Below, piece after piece: positions 1 through 8,655 of a stretch of 64,000 nucleotides of DNA (its first letter is position 1; each line of letters opens with the position of its first letter). The notes below the pieces were generated by a model. It searched no databases, was not told the origin of the DNA, and saw only the letters and a list, made by a program, of their open reading frames with translations. Both the position numbers and the translations under genes were made by a program. This DNA is from G036327475 sp036327475 (GTDB lineage Bacteria; Pseudomonadota; Gammaproteobacteria; Enterobacterales; Enterobacteriaceae): assembly GCF_036327475.1 (NCBI RefSeq), contig NZ_CP132913.1, positions 868,001-932,000 of the forward strand, written 5' to 3'.

Positions 1-1
1 G

Positions 2-571
2 TCGGGCAACCATCTGTGGGTGATGTTCGCTGGCATCCAACTGTTCTTTCTGGCATTCAACGTTATGGAGGCCCTCTTACCTTCGTTGATTAGCAAAGAG
101 TCGCCGGCCGGCTATAAAGGGACCGCTATGGGCGTGTACTCCACCAACCAGTTTCTCGGCGCTGCATTCGGCGGTGCGCTCGGCGGTTTTCTATTTCAAC
201 TTCAGGGGGCGTGGCTGGTGTTTCTGGCTGGGGCGGTAATAGCATTGGCCTGGTGGATGGTGAGCGCTACGCTGCATGAACCGCCATACGTCAGCAGCCT
301 ACGCATTGCTCTGCCTGGTCGCGTGGCGGCCGATGGTCAACTGGCGCAGCGCCTACAAGCACAACCCGGCGTAACCGAAGTGGTGGTGCTGCCCGAAGAG
401 CGCAGCGCCTACATCAAGGTGGACACCAAACAAACCAACCGCGCGGCGCTGGAAAAGGCGGTGGCGTTTAACGCTTGCGTCGCCGCCTCATCGGGTGCCA
501 CAGTCGCAAACGCCCGTTGTGCTACTCCTCCTCGCGAACAGCGCTGCGATCGACGCCGGGCGGGGCGTTAA
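2..571 (+). CDS. yajR: MFS transporter YajR, C-terminal part (5' end outside window)
   Basis: This is the last part of a major facilitator superfamily drug/proton antiporter of the inner membrane. The visible protein starts inside the transmembrane region (hydrophobic helices up to about residue 85, with the glycine-rich GAAFGGALGGFL helix) and continues into the small soluble ferredoxin-like domain (about residues 95-150) typical of YajR. The last 30 or so residues, after the segment ALEKAVAF, are rich in Arg and Cys and do not look like the family, so a small frameshift near the true stop is likely. The stop at 569-571 overlaps the convergent end of the yajQ remnant. Adjacency to yajQ is the usual enterobacterial order. 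The family call is firm; whether the gene is still functional cannot be judged because its start is missing. Confidence 0.8.
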   Translation, partial: SGNHLWVMFAGIQLFFLAFNVMEALLPSLISKESPAGYKGTAMGVYSTNQFLGAAFGGALGGFLFQLQGAWLVFLAGAVIALAWWMVSATLHEPPYVSSLRIALPGRVAADGQLAQRLQAQPGVTEVVVLPEERSAYIKVDTKQTNRAALEKAVAFNACVAASSGATVANARCATPPREQRCDRRRAGR

Positions 572-1039
572 TCGCGAAAGTTAGTGAATTGGGCCTCCCC
601 GCGCCTTTGATCCAGCGCGATAACCTGCGGCAGATCGTTAGAGCCTTGCTGGTGACACGGCCTGTTCGTCCTTGACCGCACCTGCACCTCCAGCTTGCTG
701 TCTTTAATGAGCTTAAGGATTTTCTTGGCCAGCACGGTTCGACTCCTGTTTGAATTTCACATCGACGCTGTAGGTTTTCCCGCTGCGTTCCGGTTCGTTC
801 AGTAATTCGATCGCGCCATCTTTAGCCGCGCTAGCCGCGCTTAGCCAGTTTTCACGCAAGATCTCGATCAGTTGTTTCACCTGAAATCCTACTTTGGCCT
901 TTATGGTCTGATTTTTTATTCAAAACTGGACGGAACATTACAAAAGTCTCCCAGCCGGCGCTTAGTTCGCGATTGGCGTTTCCACCGCATTGCAAACTTC
1001 TTGCATATCAGTTGCTGACACGATATCAAATGATGGCAT
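568..1039 (-). pseudogene. yajQ: yajQ remnant (nucleotide-binding protein)
   Basis: The minus strand from 1039 opens with MPSFDIVSATDMQEV, the YajQ N-terminus, and the end reads QFTNFRD followed by a stop at 568-570, the conserved C-terminus. Between them the frame breaks repeatedly: a stop follows the first 25 residues, then GDFCNVPSSFE appears in another frame, then QLIEILREN and KTYSVDVKFKQ in further frames. A perfect 9-bp tandem duplication (823-840) lies inside. It is a multiply frameshifted gene with both ends still recognisable. Confidence 0.85.
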
Positions 1040-1100
1040 ACTGTGTGGCTCTGGCAAGATAAAATTAGCCAACATATTATATCTTCTTGGGCAAAGAGAT

Positions 1101-1130
1101 AAAAGACGGGATCCCAAAAGACGGGATCCC
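1101..1130. repeat. 15-bp perfect tandem duplication
   Basis: The unit AAAAGACGGGATCCC occurs twice head to tail at 1101-1115 and 1116-1130, in the decayed spacer between yajQ and panE. It looks like a recent slippage-type duplication, one of a series across the window. Confidence 0.9.
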
Positions 1131-1221
1131 AGCGGCACATTACGCTCTGGCATGCCGTGAAAATCTGCGGCACAACAGTAAAGCCTATACTTATGGCTCC
1201 AGTGTGATGTGCGTCCTGACC

Positions 1222-1917
1222 CCTGTCATTTCGAGGGTAAGGCGCATGGGGCAGCTATGGCTGACGGCGCTCAGCCACCAGGAATACAGCGCCCAGGGAT
1301 GGCTATGGGCGCCGCGATCGGTTTGCGGCATAATCAGCCCACAAGGGTGAGAAAGCTGTTTTCAACTGCCCACCAATAACGCCGAGCATTTGACTAAAAG
1401 CGATTGGCTAAAAGCGATATACTGCTGGTCACTCTGAAGTCTGGCAGGTGTCGGGGCTACGCGGGCATCATTGCCACAGTTACGGGCCAATTGTGCCACC
1501 TTACTCGTGCATAGCGGGCTCAACACTCGTGAAGAATTACGCTAATCCAGTCGCTGATCATGGGCGCCACTACCCTTGCCGCCAACCACAAGAGACCAAA
1601 ATTCACCATGTTTATGCTGGCACGACTCGAATCGGGCCCGGCAATAACCAGGCGCAACAGGCTAGCGCCTTGCTGAAGTGTTGCACCATGCTATACCTGG
1701 GTCGCCTTGCACAACAATATTGCCGCAACGGCGATCTGGAGCGCTATGCAGCAGAAACCGAGGCCATCTGCTGCGAGGTGGCGATGGTGATATAGACCGT
1801 GAGGGCTACTGCAGCACCACCGATAATATCTCTTCCATGTTACAGGATGTCCTGGCGCAGCGGCATGCTGATTATATCAACGGCCATACTCTACGGCGCG
1901 CACGGACACGCGGCTGA
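1222..1917 (+). pseudogene. panE: panE (apbA) remnant, 2-dehydropantoate 2-reductase
   Basis: PanE reduces ketopantoate with NADPH in pantothenate synthesis. The plus strand keeps GQLWLTAL followed by an AQGWL block near 1246-1290 (the start of the family's Rossmann fold) and a good C-terminus near 1798-1917 (EREGYCSTT, NISSMLQD, HADYINGHTLRRARTRG). The centre is split over several frames and shortened: about 700 bp remain of the usual 900 or more. The position between yajQ and yajL is the enterobacterial order. Dead gene; confident family call. Confidence 0.8.
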
Positions 1918-1964
1918 GCGTGCCGGAGAACTAGCGACTATTTAATTCGATGAAATACAAGGAA

Positions 1965-2370
1965 AAGCTATGGATAAAACGATCCTTCCCCGCCTGGCAG
2001 ATGCTAGTGAAGAAACCGAAGCCGTCACCATCTTCGATCTGCTGCTGCGCGCCTATTCTGAGGTGCGCAGCAGCGTGCGTCTGCTGGCCGACGATGCCAT
2101 GGCAGCGAGTGCTTTCAGCGCAGTCCATTGTTGGTGACGTGAGTGCACCGTACGCATCTCGACGGTAATTTGGTGGCGGCGTCTCTGCGCCGCGCCAGCA
2201 TCGGTGTTGCAGCACCATCAGCTGTTCAGTCAGACAAATATGACCGATTTCAGGCAGTTAAAGACCGATCAGCGGATGGTCTATGATGCGCGTTATATGA
2301 TGCGCGTTATCGGCTCTTCACCAGCAAAGGGGTCGGGGACGGTAGGGATTTTCTCTAAAAATCATTGAGT
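1965..2370 (+). pseudogene. yajL: yajL remnant (DJ-1/PfpI-family deglycase/chaperone)
   Basis: The segment EETEAVTIFDLLLRA and the following VRLLADDAM match the start of YajL, and MTDFRQLKD, YDARYRLFTSKGVG near 2240-2340 match its C-terminal half. The middle, including the expected nucleophile elbow cysteine region, is gone, and a 14-bp tandem duplication (2283-2310) shifts the frame. YajL belongs between panE and thiI, as here. Confidence 0.75.
2283..2310. repeat. 14-bp perfect tandem duplication in yajL
   Basis: ATGATGCGCGTTAT is repeated exactly at 2283-2296 and 2297-2310. It duplicates the YDARYRL codons and adds 14 bp, which shifts the frame. Confidence 0.9.
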
Positions 2371-2394
2371 TATTCGACGTCCGGCCGCTGCGCA

Positions 2395-2790
2395 TACATA
2401 AATTCCTCCGTGCTTATCCTGGCACGCCAGCGAGATGATATGCTCTTTGTCATGGAAGATGAGCCGACACAGAATTAAGCGTGTTCAAGGTATCATCAAT
2501 CAAACGCAAATTGGTCAGCATCTGGCTGGAGACCTGCCCAACGCTCTCGCCGACCACCAGCGCCACGTGCACCACCACACGTTTTAGCACGGCGCCCATC
2601 TGGCCATCACCACCTCGATCTCATTCACTCTCAGGACGACGGAGTTCATTGTCGGTATGCACCTCGATATGTTCCTAATGGCATACTACTGCCACTATCG
2701 CACTCCTTGAGAATATTGCGGATATTGCTGGTGAGAATCTTAATAAATCGCAACCGCACAGAAGTCGTTATTTGATCATTAAAGAGTCAC
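2395..2790 (-). pseudogene. thiI: thiI remnant (tRNA 4-thiouridine / thiazole sulfurtransferase)
   Basis: Read on the minus strand, 2690-2770 encodes SVRLRFIKIL and NIRNILKECD, the N-terminal ThiI block. It jumps straight to DDGQMGAVLKR, VGQVSSQMLTNLRLIDD and HDKEHIISLA (about 2600 down to 2400), which belong near residues 240-320. The intervening PP-loop region and the whole rhodanese end are deleted. ThiI acts in 4-thiouridine and thiamine thiazole synthesis, so its loss agrees with the broken thiL further on. Orientation opposite to yajL and xseB matches relatives. Confidence 0.85.
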
Positions 2791-2975
2791 ACGTCACAAT
2801 ACGTTATATAATGGGATATTGACCCACATTAACCCCGACTTCGGCCTCCTCAGCCCTGCGGTGCGGAGTATACTACTTTGCGCGTGGGATTAAGGCGCAA
2901 TTTGCTTATCACCCAATTCTGGGCTAACGTGGGCCACCATCCGCGCCTTCGCTATTGATCGGTAGGATACAGGCC

Positions 2976-3224
2976 ATGCAAAAAAAAATTGAACAACCCG
3001 ACAGTTTTGAAACTGCCCTAAAAGGGCTGGAGCAGATAGTCACCCGCCTTGAATCCGGAGAATTGCCGCTGGAGCAGGCACTTAACGAATTTGAGGAGGG
3101 CGTGCAGCTGGCTCGCCAGGGTCAGAAAACGCTGCAACAGGCGGAACAGCGGGTACAAATCTTGTTAAATGACACGCCGGAGGCACAGCTTGCTCCCTTT
3201 GCGCCGGAAAATGATGCGCTATGA
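2976..3224 (+). CDS. xseB: Exodeoxyribonuclease VII small subunit
   Basis: XseB is the small coiled subunit that binds XseA to form exonuclease VII, which degrades single-stranded DNA into oligonucleotides. The 82-residue product has the family core (SFETALKGLEQIV, LESGELPLEQAL, FEEGVQLARQGQ, LQQAEQRVQILL), all helical. I start at the ATG at 2976, because it gives the usual N-terminus (MQKKIEQ) and follows a purine-rich AGGATACAGG; the TTG seven codons upstream is unlikely. The stop overlaps the ispA start (ATGA), so the two are translationally coupled in the conserved xseB-ispA-dxs operon. Intact. Confidence 0.93.
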   Translation: MQKKIEQPDSFETALKGLEQIVTRLESGELPLEQALNEFEEGVQLARQGQKTLQQAEQRVQILLNDTPEAQLAPFAPENDAL

Positions 3225-4123
3225 CCGATTTCGCCCGTGCGTTAGAAGCTAGCCGCCAGCAGGTGGATACGGCGTTGGAACACTATCTGCACACCCTTAC
3301 CAGCCAGCAGGCGCCGCTTGTTCAGGCCATGCGCCACGGCGCTCTGCTGGGGGGTAAACGGCTGCGGCCCTTTTTAGTTTATCAGACCGGCCAGCTATTC
3401 GGACTCGCGCCCGCAAGTCTTGATGCGCCGGCGAGCGCGATTGAGTGTATCCATGCCTATTCGCTTATTCATGACGATCTGCCGGCGATGGATAATGACG
3501 CGCTGCGCCGCGGCTTGCCAACCTGCCACATCAAATTCGGTGAAGCTATCGCCATTCTGGCTGGCGATGCACTGCAAACGCTGGCTTTCAGCATCCTGGC
3601 CGATGCGGAAATGCCTGAGGTCAGTACACAGGATAGGCTGAAAATGATCTCGACCCTGGCCGCCGCCTGCGGCGCCGACGGCATGTGCCTCGGCCAGGCG
3701 CTCGATTTGGCGGCGGGGGGTCAGCAGGTATCCGTCGCACGTCTGGAGACGATTCATCGGTACAAGACCGGCGCCCTTATCCATGCCGCGGTGCGGATAG
3801 GTGCGCTGGCGGCCGGCAAACGCGGTGGACTGACACTGAGCTATCTCGATCGTTTCGCTGCCGCCATCGGCCTGGCTTTCCAGGTACAAGACGACATTCT
3901 TGATGTCGTGGGCGACAGCCAAACCACCGGCAAGCGGCAGGGAGTGGACCAGAAATTAGGCAAAAATACCTATCCGGCTGTACTGGGACTGGACATGGCG
4001 CGGGCCAAAGCTCAGGATCTGTATCACGAATCGCTAGCATCCCTAGAGTGTATCGCCGCACTCGGTTATGATACCGCCACGCTGGTGGCGCTGGCACGCT
4101 ATATTATTGAACGTGACAAATAA
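3221..4123 (+). CDS. ispA: (2E,6E)-farnesyl diphosphate synthase
   Basis: IspA condenses IPP with DMAPP and then GPP to give FPP, the precursor of undecaprenyl phosphate and quinone side chains. The 300-residue protein has the family length and both aspartate-rich Mg-binding motifs: DDLPAMD at residues 85-91 and DDILD at 224-228, plus the GGKRLRP block near 44-50 for pyrophosphate binding. It overlaps xseB by 4 bp and is followed 37 bp on by dxs. No defects seen. Confidence 0.96.
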   Translation: MTDFARALEASRQQVDTALEHYLHTLTSQQAPLVQAMRHGALLGGKRLRPFLVYQTGQLFGLAPASLDAPASAIECIHAYSLIHDDLPAMDNDALRRGLPTCHIKFGEAIAILAGDALQTLAFSILADAEMPEVSTQDRLKMISTLAAACGADGMCLGQALDLAAGGQQVSVARLETIHRYKTGALIHAAVRIGALAAGKRGGLTLSYLDRFAAAIGLAFQVQDDILDVVGDSQTTGKRQGVDQKLGKNTYPAVLGLDMARAKAQDLYHESLASLECIAALGYDTATLVALARYIIERDK

Positions 4124-4160
4124 GTGTTGTGGTTTTTTACATTCTAGATATGAATACCCC

Positions 4161-6023
4161 ATGAGCTTTGATGCAAAGAAATACCCGACGCTGGTCCTAG
4201 TCGATAATCCTATGGAGTTACGCCAGTTACCCAAAGAGAGTCTGGCGGCGCTGTGCGATGAGCTGCGACAATTTTTGCTCGATAGCGTCAGCCGCTCAAG
4301 CGGCCATTTCGCTTCGGGTCTGGGGACAGTGGAATTGACGGTGGCGCTGCATTACGTCTACAATACACCATTCGATCGGCTAATTTGGGATGTCGGCCAT
4401 CAGGCCTATCCACACAAAATTCTGACCGGACGTCGGGATCGCATCGCTACCATCCGCCAGCGCAACGGCTTACATCCGTTTCCGTGGCGTGGCGAAAGCG
4501 AATATGACCAACTTTCGGTGGGTCACTCCTCCACCTCCATTAGCGCCGGGCTCGGCATGGCGGTGGCGGCGGAGTATGAGGGATTGGGCCGCCGCACAGC
4601 CTGCGTTATCGGCGATGGCGCCATCACCGCCGGTATGGCGTTCGAAGCTATGAATCACGCCGGCGATATCAAATCCGATTTGCTGGTGGTGCTTAACGAC
4701 AATGAAATGTCCATTTCGAAAAACGTTGGAGCACTCAATAATCATCTGGCGCAAATCCTGTCCGGCAAGCTTTACTCTACCCTGCGCCAGGGCGGCAAAA
4801 GGGTGCTGTCCGGTATTCCGCCCATCAAGGAGCTGGTGAAGCGCACCGAAGAGCACATTAAGGGTATGGTGGTGCCCGGCACGCTGTTCGAGGAGCTGGG
4901 ATTTAACTATATTGGCCCGATGGACGGCCATGATGTGCAGGGTTTAGTGCAGACGCTAAAAAATATGCGTGCCAAGAAAGGGCCACAGCTGCTGCATATC
5001 ATAACTAAAAAAGGCTGCGGCTATGCGCCGGCGGAGAAAGACCCCATTAGCTGGCATGCGGTGCCAAAATTCGATCCTCAAATCGGCACCCTGCCGAAAA
5101 GCGGCGGCCGATGCCCCTCCTACTCGGCCATTTTCGGCGATTGGCTGTGCGCCACTGCAGCTGGCGACGATAAATTAATGGCGATTACCCCAGCCATGCG
5201 CGAAGGCTCCGGCATGGTTACCTTTTCACGCAAATATCCGCGCCAGTATTTTGATGTCGCCATCGCCGAGCAGCACGCGGTCACCTTCGCTGCAGGTCTG
5301 ACGATCGGCGGCTATCACCCTGTAGTTGCTATCTACTCCACCTTTTTGCAGCGTGCCTACGATCAGGTGATCCACGATGTGGCGATCCAGAATCTACCTG
5401 TGTTGTTCGCCATCGATCGCGGCGGTGTTGTGGGCGCCGATGGCCAGACCCACCAGGGCGCGTTCGATCTCTCTTATCTACGCTGCATTCCTAACATGGT
5501 CATCATGACGCCAAGCGATGAAAACGAGTGCCGTTTGATGCTGCACACGGGATATCACTATCGGGCTGGGCCGAGTGCGGTGCGTTATCCGCGTGGTAAC
5601 GGCACCGGCGCTCCGCTCAGTGAGCTGTATGAATTGCCCCTGGGCAAAGGGGTCGTGCGCCACGATGGCGTCGGCGTGGCGATTCTCAACTTCGGTACAT
5701 TGTTGCCCAAGGCCGAGGAGGCAGCAAAGGCGCTGAACGCGACGCTGGTGGACATGCGCTTCGTCAAACCGCTCGACGGTGCGCTCATAAGGGAGCTGGC
5801 CGCCAGTCATCAGGCGCTGGTGACGGTTGAGGAGAACGCTATTATGGGCGGTGCTGGCAGCGGCGTAAACGAATTCGTCATGCACCAGCGGTTGCAGGTG
5901 TCGGTATTGAATATTGGCCTGCCGGACTACTTCATCCCTCAGGGGGGGCAAGAGGAGATTTGTGCCGATCTAGGCCTTGACGGCGCAGGGATCCACCGGC
6001 AAATCAAGAACTGGCTGGCCTAA
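4161..6023 (+). CDS. dxs: 1-deoxy-D-xylulose-5-phosphate synthase
   Basis: Dxs makes DXP from pyruvate and glyceraldehyde 3-phosphate with thiamine diphosphate, the first step of the MEP isoprenoid pathway. The 620-residue product is exactly family length. Visible are VGHQAYPHK, the ThDP motif starting at GDGAITAGM and ending at NDNEMS, the catalytic-Glu block IAEQHAVTFAAG, and DRGGVVGADG with HQGAFD. The open frame extends 31 codons further up, but MSFDAKKYPT at 4161 is the conserved start. One oddity is TKKGCGY where relatives have Arg or Lys before GY. It ends the xseB-ispA-dxs operon; the cofactor must be imported if thiL is truly lost. Confidence 0.96.
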   Translation: MSFDAKKYPTLVLVDNPMELRQLPKESLAALCDELRQFLLDSVSRSSGHFASGLGTVELTVALHYVYNTPFDRLIWDVGHQAYPHKILTGRRDRIATIRQRNGLHPFPWRGESEYDQLSVGHSSTSISAGLGMAVAAEYEGLGRRTACVIGDGAITAGMAFEAMNHAGDIKSDLLVVLNDNEMSISKNVGALNNHLAQILSGKLYSTLRQGGKRVLSGIPPIKELVKRTEEHIKGMVVPGTLFEELGFNYIGPMDGHDVQGLVQTLKNMRAKKGPQLLHIITKKGCGYAPAEKDPISWHAVPKFDPQIGTLPKSGGRCPSYSAIFGDWLCATAAGDDKLMAITPAMREGSGMVTFSRKYPRQYFDVAIAEQHAVTFAAGLTIGGYHPVVAIYSTFLQRAYDQVIHDVAIQNLPVLFAIDRGGVVGADGQTHQGAFDLSYLRCIPNMVIMTPSDENECRLMLHTGYHYRAGPSAVRYPRGNGTGAPLSELYELPLGKGVVRHDGVGVAILNFGTLLPKAEEAAKALNATLVDMRFVKPLDGALIRELAASHQALVTVEENAIMGGAGSGVNEFVMHQRLQVSVLNIGLPDYFIPQGGQEEICADLGLDGAGIHRQIKNWLA

Positions 6024-6248
6024 GAGCCCGTGGCGTCTCGCGCACGTAGGTGGTGCTGGCGTGTGTGCTGGCGTGGGTGCTAAGCAGGCCGGCGGACTGC
6101 ACCCATCGCTGGCGCGTCGACCCAGCACAGCTTGCCGGTTGCTACAGTCTGCGGAGGTCAAGTTGAAAGCAGCTTGCTTACTGCACCATGTGGTGGGCTT
6201 TCGGTAGAGCAGCCGGCGTTTCCCTCCTGCCGCAACAGGGGAAACGCT
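6024..6248. other. Spacer between convergent dxs and pgpA, with a hairpin
   Basis: No gene is recognisable; the yajO found here in E. coli is absent. A near-tandem 12-bp repeat lies at 6053-6076. A perfect 9-bp inverted repeat (GCGTTTCCC at 6216-6224 and its complement at 6239-6247) sits just past the pgpA stop and could form a hairpin, but neither side has a T-run, so terminator activity is doubtful. Confidence 0.4.
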
Positions 6249-6749
6249 CTAAAACAACGGCCAGTAATGCCCGACCCAGTAAAGGACGCCAGCGGAGATG
6301 ATCCCGGCCACCACATCATCGATAATGATGCCCATGCCGCCGTGTACCTTGTGATCGAACCAGCGAATCGGCCAGGGTTTCCAGATATCCAGTAGTCGAA
6401 ATAGTAAAAAGCCCGCTAACACCCACCGCCAATCGTTTACCGGCAAGGTTATCAGGGTGATCCACATACCGACGAATTCATCCCAAACGATGCAGCCGTG
6501 GTCGTGGACCCCTATATCCCGCGCCGTCTGATGGCAAAAGTAGACACCCAGGCAAAGGCTGAACATAATCGCCAGCGAATACAGCTGCCACGGCAGCGCC
6601 GCCAGAAGGTACCAAAACGGTATCGCCGCTAGCGAGCCCACGGTGCCGGACATCCAGGGGAACATGCCACTGCCGAAGCCCGTCGCCAGTAAATGTCGGG
6701 GGTTGGAAAGGTTAATCCGCCGCTTTGCGGCCAGCATATCCATCGTCAT
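6249..6749 (-). CDS. pgpA: Phosphatidylglycerophosphatase A
   Basis: PgpA dephosphorylates phosphatidylglycerol phosphate in the inner membrane. The 166-residue protein has the family's hydrophobic helices, the GFGSGMFP and GTVGSLAAIPFWY blocks, HDHGCIVWDEFVGMW (with the DEFVGM Mg-binding acidic pair), KPWPIRWFD, HGGMGIIIDDVVAG and the ending VGHYWPLF. It is the last gene of the nrdR-ribD-ribE-nusB-thiL-pgpA run on the minus strand and directly follows the wreck of thiL. Intact. Confidence 0.95.
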   Translation of the reverse strand: MTMDMLAAKRRINLSNPRHLLATGFGSGMFPWMSGTVGSLAAIPFWYLLAALPWQLYSLAIMFSLCLGVYFCHQTARDIGVHDHGCIVWDEFVGMWITLITLPVNDWRWVLAGFLLFRLLDIWKPWPIRWFDHKVHGGMGIIIDDVVAGIISAGVLYWVGHYWPLF

Positions 6750-6784
6750 TCACTATTATCCGTTTTGAAATGATTATACCAGTC

Positions 6785-7585
6785 ATACTCTACCGACTGG
6801 TGATGGCACATAAATTATATATCCCTTCGCTTCGCGGACCAATCTGGCCGTACAGGTAAACGGCGCGCCGGCATCGCCGCCAGCGAGCCAAAGACGCCGC
6901 GATTGATTTTAGGCATCGTAAAGTTCTAATCTTCACCGCCGCCGGGCGCCCAGCGCAGCGCCTGATCTGGCATGGCGTGGCGCAGCAACGCCGTAGAGGT
7001 GGAAATATCGGCGAGATTAATGCAGGCGCCGCAGTCGCTACGGGAAAGAATGTGGCGCAAATCCGTGATAATATTGCCGAAGATATCAATGACGGCGCTG
7101 GCGAGGTCGTGCAACAGATGCACGGCTGCAGGCGTAAATGGCGGTCCAGCAAAATATTGACTGTCCTGCGCATCCATTCCATGCAGATGATTTTGCAGTA
7201 TCGCCAGACCGGCGGCGCTATCCCCAGCGTGCCGGTGATATGGATCCAGTTGCCCATTCAGGCGTCGACGCGGGTCAGTGCGCGGTCGTCAACGTTAAGC
7301 TCAACGGACCGCCACCGCCAATGAGCCGCATATCGTAGCAATCCAATTTCTAGAATAGGCTATCGCTGAAGGCAGCCAGCCAACCCTCTATAAGGTCAGC
7401 GCCACGACAACCAGGCTGGACCTGTCTGGCAGAAAATGCGTGCCCGCCATCAGTGTATCTCCGTACTGACCACAACCCATTTTCCGCTACCAACAGCAGC
7501 ACACAGCTATCGCCGATGCTACCACCATATCCCGGTACGTTCTGCGGAAATAGCGGTTAATGAGGTCAAACTTACCACATGCCAT
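6785..7585 (-). pseudogene. thiL: thiL remnant (thiamine-monophosphate kinase)
   Basis: ThiL phosphorylates thiamine monophosphate to thiamine diphosphate. The minus strand starts at 7585 with MACGKFDLINRYF, then shows GIGDSCVLL, DTL-AGTHFLPD, YDMRLIGG, GNWIHITGT, SDCGACINLA and PDQALRWAPGGGED, each in a different frame. Only about 800 bp remain of roughly 975, so deletions as well as frameshifts are present. It lies between nusB and pgpA, the conserved operon position. Clearly inactive. Confidence 0.88.
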
Positions 7586-7662
7586 ACTCTGTCAAATTTG
7601 TGTTGGTGTTGGCACGACGTAACAGGCGGGATTGGCGACTTAGCGACGCCGGCCTCGCCTCG

Positions 7663-8082
7663 CTATTTTCTGTTTGGACGAATCTCTTTGGCCATCTTGT
7701 CCAGCACACCATTAATAAACTTATAACTCTCTTTTGCGCCAAAGGTTTTGGCCAGCTCGATAGCTTCGTTGATGGCGACCTTGTAAGGCATATCCTGGCG
7801 CTTACTCAGTTCAAACAGCGCAACACGCAACACAGCGCGCTCCACGTGACAGAGCTCCTCCAACTGACGTGAAAGATAGGGTGCCATCAGCTTATCCAGT
7901 TCCTGAGCATTCGTCGCCGTGCCGGCATACAGCTCGCAGAAATAAGCGACATCCACATCCGACGTGTCCCGCTCTGCCAGAAACTGGACTTCGATATCGG
8001 TAATGTCGTTATGTGATAATTGCCATGAGTAAATCGCCTGGACGGCACATTCACGAGCACGGCGGCGAGCGGCTGGTTTCAC
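7663..8082 (-). CDS. nusB: Transcription antitermination factor NusB
   Basis: NusB pairs with ribosomal protein S10 on boxA RNA to let polymerase read through rRNA operons. The 139-residue all-helical protein is the usual length, with the Arg-rich start MKPAARRRARECAVQAIYSWQ, the LFELSKRQDMPYKVAINEAIELAK core and the FINGVLDK end. It lies 21 bp after ribE in the rib operon. Its presence fits the intact rrn operon with a boxA in this window. Confidence 0.96.
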   Translation of the reverse strand: MKPAARRRARECAVQAIYSWQLSHNDITDIEVQFLAERDTSDVDVAYFCELYAGTATNAQELDKLMAPYLSRQLEELCHVERAVLRVALFELSKRQDMPYKVAINEAIELAKTFGAKESYKFINGVLDKMAKEIRPNRK

Positions 8083-8103
8083 AAAATTCCCCTTTCCTTC
8101 TAC

Positions 8104-8574
8104 TTACGCTTTGATGGCTTGCAATACGTTAATCATTTCCAGCGCGGTCAGTGCGGCTTCCGCGCCCTTATTACCGGCCTTGGTGCCGGCGCGTTCGATG
8201 GCTTGTTCGATACTTTCGGGGGTCAGCACTCCGAACGCCACTGGTAGCGCGGTGCGCGCGGCGACCGCGGACAGCCCGGCACTGCACTCGCCGGCGACGA
8301 ATTCAAAATGCGCGGTGCCGCCACGGATAATCGTACCCAGCGCCACGACGGCATCATAGTTTTTGCTATCGGCCATCGCACATACCGCTAGCGGTAATTC
8401 ATAAGCGCCCGGCACCCAGACCACGGTGATATTTTCGTCTTTGACCTGGCCGATGCGTTTCAGGGTGCCGACGGCGCCATCAAGCAGGCTGTCATTGATG
8501 AACTGGTTAAAGCGCGCAATAGCGATAGCGACGCGCGCATGGGGAGCTGCAACAACACCTTCAATAACGTTCAT
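8104..8574 (-). CDS. ribE: 6,7-dimethyl-8-ribityllumazine synthase
   Basis: Lumazine synthase (RibE in E. coli, RibH elsewhere) joins the ribityl-amino-uracil from RibD to dihydroxybutanone phosphate, the step before riboflavin. The 156-residue protein has VVWVPGAYELP, the phosphate-binding loop GTIIRGGTAHFEFV and IERAGTKAGNKGAEAALTAL. The open frame runs 27 codons further upstream, but MNVIEGVVAAP at 8574 is the conserved start and follows an AAGGAG-type site. It sits 81 bp after ribD. Confidence 0.96.
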   Translation of the reverse strand: MNVIEGVVAAPHARVAIAIARFNQFINDSLLDGAVGTLKRIGQVKDENITVVWVPGAYELPLAVCAMADSKNYDAVVALGTIIRGGTAHFEFVAGECSAGLSAVAARTALPVAFGVLTPESIEQAIERAGTKAGNKGAEAALTALEMINVLQAIKA

Positions 8575-8655
8575 GGTTCTCCTTACAAAATGGCAAATAG
8601 CTGAATCGTCTCGCGAGGAGCAAATTTCAACATAATACTTTATCCGGCGTGTCAA

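Noticed and set aside
6216..6247. Hairpin after pgpA as an intrinsic terminator
   Set aside because: No T-run on either strand, so it was only noted as a hairpin in the spacer.
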